64,000 nt of DNA from NCBI RefSeq assembly GCF_004365575.1, contig NZ_SOBG01000002.1, positions 1-64,000 of the forward strand, given 5' to 3'. This document shows positions 8,215 through 16,852 of this stretch, one piece after another. Under the pieces are notes generated by a model, which was given only the letters and a program-made list of their open reading frames with translations, was not told the DNA's origin and did not search any database. The stretch is from Hypnocyclicus thermotrophus. GTDB taxonomy: Bacteria; Fusobacteriota; Fusobacteriia; Fusobacteriales; Fusobacteriaceae. The position numbers and the translations under genes were made by a program. Within the stretch, counting starts at the first letter, position 1, and the number at the start of each line of letters is the position of its first letter.

Positions 8215-8248
8215 AAAGAACTTCTTATAAATTAGGAGGTTCTTTTTT
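8215..8248 (+). terminator. luxS terminator
   Basis: A 12-bp stem with two G-U wobbles (8215-8226 with 8234-8245) is followed by a run of T residues just after the luxS stop. Confidence 0.88.
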
Positions 8249-8255
8249 ATTTTCA

Positions 8256-8283
8256 TTGATAAATTAAAAATATATGATAAAAT
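8256..8283 (+). promoter_or_regulatory. Sigma-70-type promoter for era
   Basis: TTGATA and TAAAAT are separated by 16 bases and placed between the luxS terminator and the era ribosome-binding site. Transcription would start about 25 bases before the ATG. Confidence 0.6.
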
Positions 8284-8315
8284 ATACACATATATATAAA
8301 ATTAAGGAGAGAGAA

Positions 8316-9212
8316 ATGAAATCAGGATTTATTGCAATGGTAGGAAGACCAAATGTAGGGAAATCGACACTTACAAATAAATTGGTAAAAGAAAAAGTAG
8401 CTATAGTTTCTAATAAGGCTGGAACTACAAGAGATCAAATAAAAGGAATATTTACAAAAGGAGATAGTCAATATATATTTGTAGATACACCTGGAATACA
8501 TAAACCAAAGCATCTTTTAGGAGAACATATGACAGATGTTGCTATACGAACCTTAAAAGAGGTAGAAGTTATATTATTTATATTAGATGGGACACAAGAA
8601 ATTAGCACAGGTGATATGTTTGTAATGGAGAAAATATTAGAAGCAAAGGGAACTCCTCGTATAGCAGTTATAAATAAAATAGACTTATTAAGTGATGATG
8701 AAATTGAGAATAAAAAGAAAGAAATAAAAGAAAAATTGGGAGAGTTTGATAGAATAATTACACTAAGTGCTGAGTATGGTATAGGAACAGAAAAAGTATT
8801 AAAAGTATTAGAAAATTATTTAGTTGAAGGAGTAATGTATTATCCAGAAGATATGTATACAGATATGCCAATATATAAAATTATTTCTGAAATAGTAAGA
8901 GAAAAAATATTAATAAAAACAAAAGATGAAATACCACATAGTGTTGCGATAGAGATAATTAATGTAACAAGAAGAAATAAAGGAAAAGATAAATACGAGA
9001 TAAATATTTATGTAGAGAGAAATTCACAAAAAGGTATTATTATAGGAAAAAATGGTAAACTATTAAAAGAAATAGGAACTGAAGCAAGAAAAGATATTGA
9101 AGAACTATTAGGTAAAGAAATATATCTTAATTTATGGGTTAAAGTCAAAGAGAAATGGAGAAAGAAAAAACCATTTTTAAAAGAACTTGGATATTTTATT
9201 AATGAAGAATAA
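8316..9212 (+). CDS. era: GTPase Era
   Basis: Era is an essential GTPase that binds the 3' end of 16S rRNA and helps small-subunit maturation. The 298-residue product has the G1 loop GRPNVGKST near residue 10, the G3 DTPGIHKPKH segment, G4 NKID, and a C-terminal KH domain with GIIIGKNGKLLKEIG (about 240-255). The frame is open upstream to 8274, but AAGGAGAGAG just before 8316 and the conserved N-terminus MKSGFIAMVGRP fix the start. The phosphoesterase gene downstream begins 13 bases after the stop. Confidence 0.96.
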   Translation: MKSGFIAMVGRPNVGKSTLTNKLVKEKVAIVSNKAGTTRDQIKGIFTKGDSQYIFVDTPGIHKPKHLLGEHMTDVAIRTLKEVEVILFILDGTQEISTGDMFVMEKILEAKGTPRIAVINKIDLLSDDEIENKKKEIKEKLGEFDRIITLSAEYGIGTEKVLKVLENYLVEGVMYYPEDMYTDMPIYKIISEIVREKILIKTKDEIPHSVAIEIINVTRRNKGKDKYEINIYVERNSQKGIIIGKNGKLLKEIGTEARKDIEELLGKEIYLNLWVKVKEKWRKKKPFLKELGYFINEE

Positions 9213-9225
9213 AGAAGGTAATAAA

Positions 9226-9828
9226 GTGAAATATAAGATTTTAGCTATAAGTGATATACATATATTAAAAAAATATTCCATAAATTTAATATTAGAAAAA
9301 TTTAAAGATATAGATTTTATTATTTCAGCTGGAGATGTTAGTAATGATTATTTAGATTATTTAGCTTCTATATTAAATAAAGATATTATTTATGTGAATG
9401 GAAATCATGTATATAATGAGAAGCATAATATTTCATTTTGTAAAAATATAGATGGAAAAATTATTAAATATAAAGATATATATATATTTGGATTAGATGG
9501 TTCTAGAGTATATTCCTTTAAAAAACATCAATATACAGAAAGAGAGATGTTTATAAAAATTTTAAAAAATATACCTCGACTAATTTTACATAAACCTGAC
9601 ATAGTTGTTACACATGCTCCAATAAGATATATTCATGATAAAGAAGAGCATGTACATAAAGGATTTAGAGTGTTTTATAAAGTTATAAATTGGTTTCATC
9701 CAAAATTATGGATACATGGACATATACATTTAAGCAATCATTATGAAATACAAGAAACAGAATATAATGGTACGCGTATAATAAACGCTTATGGATATAA
9801 ATTGATAGAATTTCAAAAAGATACTTGA
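9226..9828 (+). CDS. Calcineurin-like metallophosphoesterase
   Basis: The roughly 200-residue protein carries all five metal-binding motifs of the family in order: SDIH near the N-terminus, GDVSN, GNH, THAP and GHIH near the C-terminus. No signal peptide is seen, so it is probably cytoplasmic. The substrate cannot be told; relatives act on phosphodiesters including cyclic nucleotides and phospholipids. The start chosen is a GTG at 9226, 7 bases after a GAAGG site; in-frame ATG codons at 9187 and 9202 lie inside era and lack a good ribosome-binding site. It is followed after 11 bases by the ParB-like gene, so era and these two genes likely form an operon. Confidence 0.82.
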   Translation: MKYKILAISDIHILKKYSINLILEKFKDIDFIISAGDVSNDYLDYLASILNKDIIYVNGNHVYNEKHNISFCKNIDGKIIKYKDIYIFGLDGSRVYSFKKHQYTEREMFIKILKNIPRLILHKPDIVVTHAPIRYIHDKEEHVHKGFRVFYKVINWFHPKLWIHGHIHLSNHYEIQETEYNGTRIINAYGYKLIEFQKDT

Positions 9829-9839
9829 GGTGAGCAAGG

Positions 9840-11687
9840 ATGAATGGTTATATAAAAACAGAAGCAAAAGAAGCGTACAAAAAATTTTTAAAAGAAGCAA
9901 AAAATCCATTAAAGATTTTTGAAAAAAGAGGAAATTTAAAAAAGTTTGTTGATAGGCAAAAAGAATTAGCTGCATATAATAGTGTATATTTAGGAGTAAA
10001 AAATGTAGAATTATCTAAAATTGTTGGTAGTGTACAAAAATATATGGATTTTGATAAAAATTTTGTACCCAAAAATAAAATAATAGAAACAAGATGGTGC
10101 AATATATATATTGCTTATCAGACAAATAATAGATTGCCATTAGTTCAATTATATAAAATAAAAGATGAATATTATGTATATGATGGAAATCATAGAATAT
10201 CTGTTGCAAATTTTTTAAATTTTAAAAGCATAGAGGCTGAAGTAACAGAATTTTTACCCTCGACACATAAAAAAGAAGATATTATATATAGAGAAAAATT
10301 TTTATTTGAAAAAGAAACAGAATTAGAGGGGATAGAATTTAGTGAGATTCATCAATATAGAAGAATACATAAGGAAATAAAAGATTTTAGTGATTATCAA
10401 AAAGAAAAATATGATAATAAAATTGATTATAAAACAGCAGCAAAAATATGGTATACAGAATTATATAAGCCAGCAATAACTATATTAAATGGAAATAATA
10501 TGCTTGACTATTTTATAGAAAGAACTATATCTGATATATTTATATATTTCCTAGATCATAAATATTATGAAAGTGAAAAATATATGGAAGATGTAGGATA
10601 TACCTATGCCTTGATTAGTTTTATAAATCATATAAAAACAAATGCAGATAAAAGTCTAAAATCAAGGATAAATGTATATAGTTATTTAAAAGAATTTAAG
10701 TATTTAGAAGATTTAGATATGAAAAAAAGCTTAGATAAAGAAACATTAAATAAACTAAGTATATTAAAAGAAATCACAGAAATAGATTTTTTATATAATT
10801 TTATAATTTTATATGAAATAGATGAATATATAGAAAGAAAAGATATTAAAGATTTTAGAGCTGGAGTAGAAAAATGGTATAAAAAGCAATTTATAAATAA
10901 ATTTGATGAATTAAATAAGAGAATAAGCCAATTGCCAAAAAGATATTCAGATTATTTAAAATATATTGAAAATGAAAAAGAAATAATATTTCATCACTTT
11001 AGAAGTTTTAAAGATATAGCAAAGAAAAAATACAAAAAGAAAAAAGTAGATATTGTAGCAAATTATATTTTAGATATATTTATACCTATAGTTGAATCTA
11101 TTCAAATATCAAATGTTGATAAAAATGACTTAAATAAAAATTATATAAATATATATGATGGTATTTATGAAAAATATACTTATTTATTTGATTATAATCA
11201 AAAGATAACTATTTACAAAGCAGCAGAAGCATATTTTAATTCTGAAGGAGCTGTATATTTTAAAATTAATGATTGGTTTGGGACTAAATATATTAATAAT
11301 AAAAAAAGAGCAGAAATTTTATTGAGAAGTATAAATAAATTAGACAAAGAATGGCAAGAATTTCACATAGAGTTAATGAAGAAATATGGTGAATTTGGAA
11401 GATTTGATACGTTATTTAAGCTACAAGAATTAATAAAAATATCTATTGAAGAGTTTGGTACAGAAGAAACTAAAAATAAAGTTAAAAATGATTTAGAAAA
11501 ATTGTTTAATCAGAAAGAAATAAATGTTTTTTATAAAACTAAAAGAGGTTTAATAGAATTAAAACAAAATGAAAATTATAGTTTTGTTGATTTTTATGTA
11601 GATATAATGGAGTCTTCAAAATATTTAGGAGAAGATAAAAATTATGTAGATATAATAGATTTAGCATTTAGTGTTATGTATAATTAA
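9840..11687 (+). CDS. Large protein with N-terminal ParB/sulfiredoxin-type GNHR motif, function unknown
   Basis: The 615-residue protein has an N-terminal region (about 75-140) with the core motif of the ParB/sulfiredoxin superfamily: a strand (PLVQLYKIKDEYYVYD), then Gly116-Asn-His-Arg119 and a helix (ISVANFL). In ParB and Srx the G-x-H/C-R segment binds nucleotide phosphates, so NTP binding or hydrolysis is plausible. The remaining 470 residues are highly charged, almost wholly helical and unlike any family I can name. There is no signal peptide or membrane segment. GAGGTGAG precedes the ATG. It is the last gene of the era transcription unit. A role in nucleotide or DNA handling is only inference. 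Confidence 0.72.
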   Translation: MNGYIKTEAKEAYKKFLKEAKNPLKIFEKRGNLKKFVDRQKELAAYNSVYLGVKNVELSKIVGSVQKYMDFDKNFVPKNKIIETRWCNIYIAYQTNNRLPLVQLYKIKDEYYVYDGNHRISVANFLNFKSIEAEVTEFLPSTHKKEDIIYREKFLFEKETELEGIEFSEIHQYRRIHKEIKDFSDYQKEKYDNKIDYKTAAKIWYTELYKPAITILNGNNMLDYFIERTISDIFIYFLDHKYYESEKYMEDVGYTYALISFINHIKTNADKSLKSRINVYSYLKEFKYLEDLDMKKSLDKETLNKLSILKEITEIDFLYNFIILYEIDEYIERKDIKDFRAGVEKWYKKQFINKFDELNKRISQLPKRYSDYLKYIENEKEIIFHHFRSFKDIAKKKYKKKKVDIVANYILDIFIPIVESIQISNVDKNDLNKNYINIYDGIYEKYTYLFDYNQKITIYKAAEAYFNSEGAVYFKINDWFGTKYINNKKRAEILLRSINKLDKEWQEFHIELMKKYGEFGRFDTLFKLQELIKISIEEFGTEETKNKVKNDLEKLFNQKEINVFYKTKRGLIELKQNENYSFVDFYVDIMESSKYLGEDKNYVDIIDLAFSVMYN

Positions 11688-11730
11688 AAAAAGATTATGA
11701 ACTATTAAGTTCATAATCTTTTTTTAATTA
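11681..11730. terminator. Bidirectional terminator shared by the ParB-like gene and trxA
   Basis: An almost perfect 22-bp inverted repeat (11681-11702 with 11709-11730, 6-nt loop) has A7/T7 tracts inside the arms, giving a T run on either strand. It contains the stop codons of both convergent genes. Confidence 0.92.
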
Positions 11731-12048
11731 TAAGTATTGAGCTAATTTATTTTTTAGAGCTTCTTTTGGTAATAAACCAATTAATTTGTCTACGATTTCA
11801 CCATTTTTAAAAATGTACATTGTAGGAATACTTCTTATACCATATCTAGCTGCTAAAGACTCAACTTCATCTACATTTACTTTAGCGAATTTAACATTAG
11901 GCATTTCTTCTGATAATTGCTCTATAATAGGTCCTAACATTTTACAAGGACCACACCAAGCAGCCCAAAAGTCAACTAATACTACTCCATTAGCTTCCAA
12001 TACTTCTGCTTTAAAATTGTTTTCATTTAAGTGTAATACTTTACTCAT
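11728..12048 (-). CDS. trxA: Thioredoxin
   Basis: This is a 106-residue thioredoxin with the active-site motif Trp31-Cys-Gly-Pro-Cys35, a preceding VDFWAAW strand and the cis-proline segment SIPTMYIFKNG. It reduces protein disulfides in the cytoplasm. A GGAGGG ribosome-binding site lies 5-10 bases before the ATG and a strong promoter stands further upstream. No thioredoxin reductase gene is nearby. Its expression is monocistronic: own promoter, shared terminator. Confidence 0.95.
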   Translation of the reverse strand: MSKVLHLNENNFKAEVLEANGVVLVDFWAAWCGPCKMLGPIIEQLSEEMPNVKFAKVNVDEVESLAARYGIRSIPTMYIFKNGEIVDKLIGLLPKEALKNKLAQYL

Positions 12049-12085
12049 ATTATCCCTCCATTATTATATTAGAAAATTCTAATGT

Positions 12086-12114
12086 ATTTTAACATATAAA
12101 TTTAAAAATGTCAA
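12086..12114 (-). promoter_or_regulatory. Promoter of trxA
   Basis: Read on the minus strand, a perfect TTGACA (12109-12114) and TAAAAT (12086-12091) are separated by exactly 17 bases, followed by a small ATTAGAA/TTCTAAT inverted repeat in the leader. Confidence 0.8.
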
Positions 12115-12528
12115 ATATAAAATAAATTTTTTATTAAAAAAATAAAGAATAAAATATTACAGATAATAGTGTGAAATTTGGATATGTATATGTGTCTGAA
12201 AATTAAATTTAATAAATAGAAAAAAGTAAATTTATGAAAGGAAATTAAGAATAATATTAAAAGTTGCAGAACTTTTTTTATAGATCTGACTATAAAGATG
12301 TAGAAATAAAAAAATATTAGATGAATTAAATATTCTAATATTTTAAAAAGATCATTTTTATTATTTTAATAGTAAAGATACGATAGTACTTAAAATATAA
12401 TATAATTTCTAGAAATTTTTAGTTAGTTTTTTTGAAGGTACTTTAATGGTAGTAAAATTTACAAAAATAGTGAAATTAAAGATAATATATAATTATCTAA
12501 TAATAGAAAAAATAAATTGTATAATTAT
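12115..12528. other. Gene-poor stretch between trxA and rplM
   Basis: About 400 bases with no convincing gene on either strand. It holds a short terminator-like hairpin on the plus strand (AAAAGTT/AACTTTT with a 4-nt loop and T7, 12259-12279) and a weak 35-codon frame (12446-12553) that runs into the next terminator. It may be a decayed gene or carry a small RNA. Confidence 0.4.
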
Positions 12529-12566
12529 AAAAAAAGAGCCTCTTAATAATTAGAAACTCTTTTTTT
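12529..12566. terminator. Orphan terminator-like hairpin upstream of rplM
   Basis: Ten paired bases (A7-GAG with CTC-T7) enclose a small internal loop and a second short stem. It ends 34 bases before the rplM promoter. No gene on the plus strand precedes it. Confidence 0.6.
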
Positions 12567-12600
12567 AATGTAAAGATTATTATTTGTAAATAAAAAAAAC

Positions 12601-12629
12601 TTGACAAATAATATTAATTTCTGTATAAT
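12601..12629 (+). promoter_or_regulatory. Strong promoter of rplM-rpsI
   Basis: Both consensus hexamers are present, TTGACA and TATAAT, with an optimal 17-base spacer. Transcription would begin about 65 bases before the rplM start codon. Confidence 0.9.
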
Positions 12630-12640
12630 AATTGAGAAAA

Positions 12641-12694
12641 ACCTTTCCCACAAAAGGTCTACCGTTATAACTTATAGAGATTATAACAAGGAGG
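12641..12694 (+). promoter_or_regulatory. Structured rplM leader, possible ribosomal-protein autoregulation site
   Basis: The 5' leader folds into two hairpins: ACCTTT/AAAGGT (12641-12646 with 12653-12658) and GTTATAA/TTATAAC (12664-12670 with 12681-12687). The second ends one base before the AGGAGG. L13-S9 mRNAs in several phyla have autoregulatory leaders, so this is a candidate; matching to a known leader family was not possible by eye. Confidence 0.45.
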
Positions 12695-12701
12695 AAAATC
12701 A

Positions 12702-13136
12702 GTGAATAAATATACAAAAATGTTAAAAAAAGAAGAAGTTAGTAGAAAATGGTATCATATTGATGCTGACGGGCAAATACTAGGAAGATTAGCTGCAGAA
12801 GTTGCAACTATGGTTATGGGTAAAAAGAAAGTAAGCTATACTCCACATGTTGATAATGGAGATTATGTAGTAATAACAAATGCTGAAAAAATTGCTGTTA
12901 CTGGAAATAAAATGGCTGATAAAAAATATTATAGACATAGTGGATTTCCTGGTGGAATGAAAGTAAGAACTTTAGAAGAATTATTAGCTAAAAAACCAGA
13001 AGATGCTATCTTATTGGCTGTAAAAAACATGTTACCTAAAAACAAACTTGGAAGAGAAATGTTAAAAAGAGTAAAAGTATACGCTGGTAATGAACATGGA
13101 CATATAGCACAAAAACCTGAAACGGTAGAATTATAA
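12702..13136 (+). CDS. rplM: 50S ribosomal protein L13 (uL13)
   Basis: This is a 144-residue L13, an early-assembling large-subunit protein. Diagnostic segments include [16 protein letters not shown], the [10 protein letters not shown] block, [10 protein letters not shown] and [11 protein letters not shown]. The start is GTG at 12702, 8 bases after a perfect AGGAGG; no closer in-frame start has a comparable site. It is followed by rpsI after 16 bases in the standard L13-S9 operon. Confidence 0.97.
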   Translation: MNKYTKMLKKEEVSRKWYHIDADGQILGRLAAEVATMVMGKKKVSYTPHVDNGDYVVITNAEKIAVTGNKMADKKYYRHSGFPGGMKVRTLEELLAKKPEDAILLAVKNMLPKNKLGREMLKRVKVYAGNEHGHIAQKPETVEL

Positions 13137-13152
13137 GAGGAGGTAAGAGCAA

Positions 13153-13548
13153 GTGGCTGTAAATCAAATTTGGGGAACTGGAAGAAGAAAAACTTCTACA
13201 GCGAGAGTTAGATTAATTCCTGGAGCAACAGGTATAACTATAAATGGAAAAACAATGAAAGAATATTTTGGTGGAAGAGAAATTTTAGCTAAAATAGTTG
13301 AACAACCTTTAGTATTAACTGAAACTTTAGAAAAATATGAAGTAAAAGTAAATGTAAATGGTGGAGGGCCTTCTGGACAAGCTGGCGCTATTAGACACGG
13401 AATATCAAGAGCTTTAGTAGAAGCTGATGAAAATTTAAGAAAACCTTTAAGAGATGCGGGATTCTTAACAAGAGATTCAAGAATGGTAGAGAGAAAAAAA
13501 TACGGAAAGAAAAAAGCAAGAAGATCTCCACAATTCTCAAAAAGATAA
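13153..13548 (+). CDS. rpsI: 30S ribosomal protein S9 (uS9)
   Basis: This is a 131-residue S9 ending in the invariant Ser-Lys-Arg tail (QFSKR) that reaches towards the P-site tRNA. It also has the YFGGRE segment and [20 protein letters not shown]. The start is GTG at 13153, preceded by AGAGGAGG in the gap after rplM. A terminator follows directly, so rplM-rpsI is a two-gene operon. Confidence 0.97.
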   Translation: MAVNQIWGTGRRKTSTARVRLIPGATGITINGKTMKEYFGGREILAKIVEQPLVLTETLEKYEVKVNVNGGGPSGQAGAIRHGISRALVEADENLRKPLRDAGFLTRDSRMVERKKYGKKKARRSPQFSKR

Positions 13549-13552
13549 TTTT

Positions 13553-13581
13553 AAACAGGCATATTATGCCTGTTTTTTTAA
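13553..13581 (+). terminator. rplM-rpsI terminator
   Basis: A 9-10-bp stem with a G+C core (AAACAGGCA/TGCCTGTTT) and a 5-nt loop is followed by a T tract, 4 bases after the rpsI stop. Confidence 0.9.
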
Positions 13582-13586
13582 TATTC

Positions 13587-13616
13587 TTTACTTTTTATAT
13601 TTTTATGTGATATAAT
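13587..13616 (+). promoter_or_regulatory. Probable promoter of the soluble MCP-like gene
   Basis: TTTACT and TATAAT are separated by 18 bases, directly after the rpsI terminator and about 33 bases before the start codon. Confidence 0.55.
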
Positions 13617-13648
13617 AATAGTAGATTATTATATAAAGGGGGAGTATT

Positions 13649-14563
13649 ATGCTTTTTAAAAGAAAAGAACAAAATGAAGTATTAGATACTATTGCTCAAA
13701 ATGATGTTAGAAATGACCAAGTTGAAGAATTAAAAAAAGAACTTGAAAAAATGGAAAGCTTAAAAAATAGTTTTTTAGAATCAATATCTACATCAAAAAA
13801 TATTGATAAAGAATTAAATGAAGTATTAAATTTTGTTACTGATAATGTTATGAATTTAAATAATGTTTTAGAAAATATTATTAATAATGAAATTTCTAAT
13901 GATAATACTGAATTTGAAGAAAGTCTTTTAGAAGTAAAAGAAAAAATAGAAGAAAATAATAAATTAATAACAGATACATCAAAAAATATAACAGATTTAA
14001 ATAAACAAATAGAAAAAACTACTTCTACTATTTCAGAAGTATCTTCCACTGTTGTTAAATTAGAAAAAAATAATGTAAAAATGAGAAGTTTAATTGAAAA
14101 AATAAATGATATTTCTAGTCAAACAAACTTACTGGCATTAAATGCAGCAATAGAGGCAGCTAGAGCAGGAGAAGCAGGAAAAGGGTTTTCAATTGTAGCC
14201 CAAGAAGTAAAAAAATTGTCTCAAATGACACAAGATGCAGCTACAGATATAGGAAATGAACTTTCAAAATTAACTGGAGCTTTAGAATTTATTGCAAATA
14301 AATCAGTTGAAGGTGAAAAAGACCTTGAAAATGGAAGAGATTTAGCATTAAAATCAGAAAACAGTTTTAAAGATTTAATAAATAATAAGTTAATAGATAG
14401 TTTAAATAAATTCATTGATGTTACTAAAGATATGAATTCGTCATCTACTATAAGTGAGGAATTACAAAATTTAAAATCAGAGATAGAAGAAGTTATTACA
14501 GGGATAGAAAATGTTCAAGAAAAATTAAATGAAAGAGAAACTTTGTTTGAAAAAACAAAATAA
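13649..14563 (+). CDS. Soluble methyl-accepting chemotaxis-type signalling protein
   Basis: The 304-residue protein is all helical coiled coil with the highly conserved hairpin tip of chemoreceptors (about 150-190: [20 protein letters not shown], then [14 protein letters not shown]), which contacts CheA and CheW. It lacks membrane segments and any recognisable sensor domain; the first 95 residues are predicted coiled coil only. It is therefore a cytoplasmic receptor or a minimal signalling scaffold. AAGGGGGAG precedes the ATG. It has its own promoter and terminator and no che genes beside it. The input signal is unknown. Confidence 0.82.
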   Translation: MLFKRKEQNEVLDTIAQNDVRNDQVEELKKELEKMESLKNSFLESISTSKNIDKELNEVLNFVTDNVMNLNNVLENIINNEISNDNTEFEESLLEVKEKIEENNKLITDTSKNITDLNKQIEKTTSTISEVSSTVVKLEKNNVKMRSLIEKINDISSQTNLLALNAAIEAARAGEAGKGFSIVAQEVKKLSQMTQDAATDIGNELSKLTGALEFIANKSVEGEKDLENGRDLALKSENSFKDLINNKLIDSLNKFIDVTKDMNSSSTISEELQNLKSEIEEVITGIENVQEKLNERETLFEKTK

Positions 14564-14565
14564 AT

Positions 14566-14598
14566 AAAAAAGGTCCTTTATTATAAAGGACCTTTTTT
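14566..14598. terminator. Bidirectional terminator between the MCP-like gene and psuG
   Basis: A palindrome of 15 bp per arm (AAAAAAGGTCCTTTA and its complement) with a 3-nt loop has T6 on either strand. It serves the MCP-like gene (+) and probably the psuK-psuG operon (-). Confidence 0.9.
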
Positions 14599-14611
14599 AT
14601 ATTTATACAGA

Positions 14612-15526
14612 TTATTTACAAAGTTCATTAGCAAGTTGAGAGGCAATTTTTGCATTATTGTATACAAGCTGAATATTTGAATCTAAACTTTTTCCTTTTG
14701 TTATTTCTTTTACCTTTGATAAAAGAAATGGAGTGCTTTCTTTACCTTTTATTCCTTTTTCATCTAATTCTTTTAAAGCATTATTAATAGCATTATTAAT
14801 AATATCATAATCCATTTGATATTTTTCAGGAATAGGATTGGCTATTACCATTCCACCTTTTAAATTAAGTTCATATTTTACTTTTAATGCATCAGCAAGT
14901 TCTTTTATGTCATCAACTCTATAATCTACAAAAAATCCACTTTTTCTAGTATAAAAAGCAGGAAGTTCATTAGTTTGATAACCAACAACAGGAACTCCAT
15001 GAGTTTCAAGGTATTCTAAAGTAAGCCCAATATCCAATATTGATTTAGCTCCAGCACAGACTACAGCAACATTGGTATTTGCTAATTCTTCTAAATCAGC
15101 TGATATGTCAAAACTTTCTTGAGCACCTCTATGTACCCCTCCTATACCTCCAGTTGCAAATACTTTTATTTTGGCAAGATTCGCTATAATCATAGTAGCA
15201 GCTACAGTAGTAGCGCCATCAATTTTTTTTGCTAAAATAAAAGGTATGTCTCTTCTACTTGTTTTAACTACATCTAGTCCTTTTTTCCCTAAATAATCAA
15301 TTTCTTCTTTTGACAAACCTACTTTTAATTTACCGTTTAAAATAGCAATAGTAGCAGGAATAGCTCCATTTTCTCTTACTATTTTTTCTACATTTAGAGC
15401 AGTTTCAACATTTTGAGGATAAGGCATTCCATGTGATATTATTGTAGATTCTAGAGCAACAACTGGTTTATTATTTTCTAAAGCTTCTTTTACTTCTTTA
15501 CTTATTTCTAAATATTTTTCTATCAT
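14612..15526 (-). CDS. psuG: Pseudouridine-5'-phosphate glycosidase
   Basis: PsuG cleaves the C-C glycosidic bond of pseudouridine 5'-phosphate to give uracil and ribose 5-phosphate. The 304-residue protein has the family blocks VALESTIISHGMPYPQN (Glu26 is the likely catalytic acid), the GLDVVKTSRRDI segment with the Schiff-base-type Lys, and ATGGIGGVHRGA. It starts immediately after the psuK stop codon, with its GGAG site inside psuK, so translation is coupled. Together with psuK it forms a salvage route for RNA-derived pseudouridine. Confidence 0.93.
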   Translation of the reverse strand: MIEKYLEISKEVKEALENNKPVVALESTIISHGMPYPQNVETALNVEKIVRENGAIPATIAILNGKLKVGLSKEEIDYLGKKGLDVVKTSRRDIPFILAKKIDGATTVAATMIIANLAKIKVFATGGIGGVHRGAQESFDISADLEELANTNVAVVCAGAKSILDIGLTLEYLETHGVPVVGYQTNELPAFYTRKSGFFVDYRVDDIKELADALKVKYELNLKGGMVIANPIPEKYQMDYDIINNAINNALKELDEKGIKGKESTPFLLSKVKEITKGKSLDSNIQLVYNNAKIASQLANELCK

Positions 15527-16609
15527 TTATAACTCCTTTTCTATTTTTCTTATATTGTCAAAATTAAAATTTGGATTAATAGTATCACTACTTTGCATTG
15601 TAAGGATAGATGCGGCTAAAGAAAAACTTAATTTTTCTTTAATTGAAAAATTATTTATAGTAGAATAAATAAGAGCAGCCATAAAAGCATCACCAGCACC
15701 AGTAGCATTCACCACTTTTTGTTCTTTTATTTTAAAAATTCCTTTTTCTTTTTTATTGTTATAGTAGACACCATCTTTTCCTAAGGTAATAAAGACCTCT
15801 TTTACACCTTTATTAAAAAAATATTCTGCATTTCTATCTAAATCTGATTCATTATTAATAGATATTTCAGATAGAGTTTCAGCTTCTAATTTATTTGGTT
15901 TTATTGTATGAAAATATCCAATTAAATCTTTTATTTTTTTTGCTTTAGATACTGATACAGTATCTAAATAAAATTTTGAATTTCCTGTTTTTAATATATA
16001 TTCTATAGTTTTTTTAGGAAGATTTGTATCAATAACAGTTATATCAGCGCCGTTAATATATTTCATTTTTTTATGCATAAATTCAATATGTAGTTCATCA
16101 AAAATATCCATTGCAGAAATTGCAACGTACATATCTCCTGTTTCATCAAGTATAGAAAGATAAGTAGAAGTATTTTTATTTTTTAAAATTAATGAATCAT
16201 TTATATCAAGAGAAATATTAAGAGAATGTTCAAGAATTTTTTTCCCATAAATATCGTCACCAAGGACAGTAATAAGCTTTGTATTTTGAGAAAGTTTAAC
16301 TAAATTTTCAGCAATATTTCTACCAACACCTCCAAGAGAAATTTTCAAATTTCCAGGATTTGAATCATTTGGATTTAATTTTTCTTTTGGAAAGCCTTGG
16401 ATATCAATATTAGCTCCTCCAATAACACAAATATAAGGGTTCTCTTTTAAAATATAGCCTTTTCCTTTTATATAACCTTTTTTCATTAAATTGCTTATAT
16501 GGACAGCAATAGAAGAACGAGTTATATTAAGCATGTCAGCTAATTCATTTTGAGAAATCATTGGATTTTCTCTAATTTTTTGAAGTATTTCTTCTTCTCG
16601 ATCTGTCAT
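15527..16609 (-). CDS. psuK: Pseudouridine kinase with N-terminal winged-helix domain
   Basis: The 360-residue protein fuses an N-terminal winged-helix DNA-binding domain (about 3-57, QNELADMLNITRSSIAVHIS) to a PfkB-family carbohydrate kinase (about 59-355). The kinase has the N-terminal GGANIDIQG motif, GGVGRNIAENL and the C-terminal anion-hole and catalytic-Asp motif NATGAGDAFMA. It phosphorylates pseudouridine for PsuG. The HTH suggests direct autoregulation of the operon, a fusion known in other psuK-like kinases. GGAGG precedes the ATG. A weak promoter-like pair lies about 30-60 bases upstream. Confidence 0.88.
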   Translation of the reverse strand: MTDREEEILQKIRENPMISQNELADMLNITRSSIAVHISNLMKKGYIKGKGYILKENPYICVIGGANIDIQGFPKEKLNPNDSNPGNLKISLGGVGRNIAENLVKLSQNTKLITVLGDDIYGKKILEHSLNISLDINDSLILKNKNTSTYLSILDETGDMYVAISAMDIFDELHIEFMHKKMKYINGADITVIDTNLPKKTIEYILKTGNSKFYLDTVSVSKAKKIKDLIGYFHTIKPNKLEAETLSEISINNESDLDRNAEYFFNKGVKEVFITLGKDGVYYNNKKEKGIFKIKEQKVVNATGAGDAFMAALIYSTINNFSIKEKLSFSLAASILTMQSSDTINPNFNFDNIRKIEKEL

Positions 16610-16702
16610 CTCTCCTCCTTTCTAAACTTTAATTTATATAATAAACTCTTGCTTATAATATTACCTTAAAATTATAAAAAATACAAGTTTTTTTTAAAAA
16701 AT

Positions 16703-16731
16703 TTGATTTTTACTTTTTTAAGTAGTATAAT
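16703..16731 (+). promoter_or_regulatory. Promoter of the cold-shock gene and its long leader
   Basis: TTGATT and TATAAT are separated by 17 bases. The predicted mRNA has an untranslated leader of about 115 bases before the start codon at 16853, as is typical of cspA-type thermoregulated mRNAs. Confidence 0.65.
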
Positions 16732-16852
16732 TAATTGATCCCATGATTGAATATATATTCACAAAAAATGAATTGTTATATATTTATAATAATTTTTTTT
16801 AAGTATATAGCGATTTTAGGGTCAGATTTATATTTTTTGGAGGTATTGTTAT

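Noticed and set aside
8274-8315. Extended N-terminus of era
   Set aside because: The ribosome-binding site lies within it and the Era family begins at the chosen Met.
11786-12082. Plus-strand open frame opposite trxA
   Set aside because: The thioredoxin motif is unambiguous on the minus strand, and the reverse frame has no ribosome-binding site.
12446-12553. 35-codon frame with GAAGG upstream between trxA and rplM
   Set aside because: It runs into a terminator-like hairpin, has plain A+T-driven codon content and no recognisable motif.
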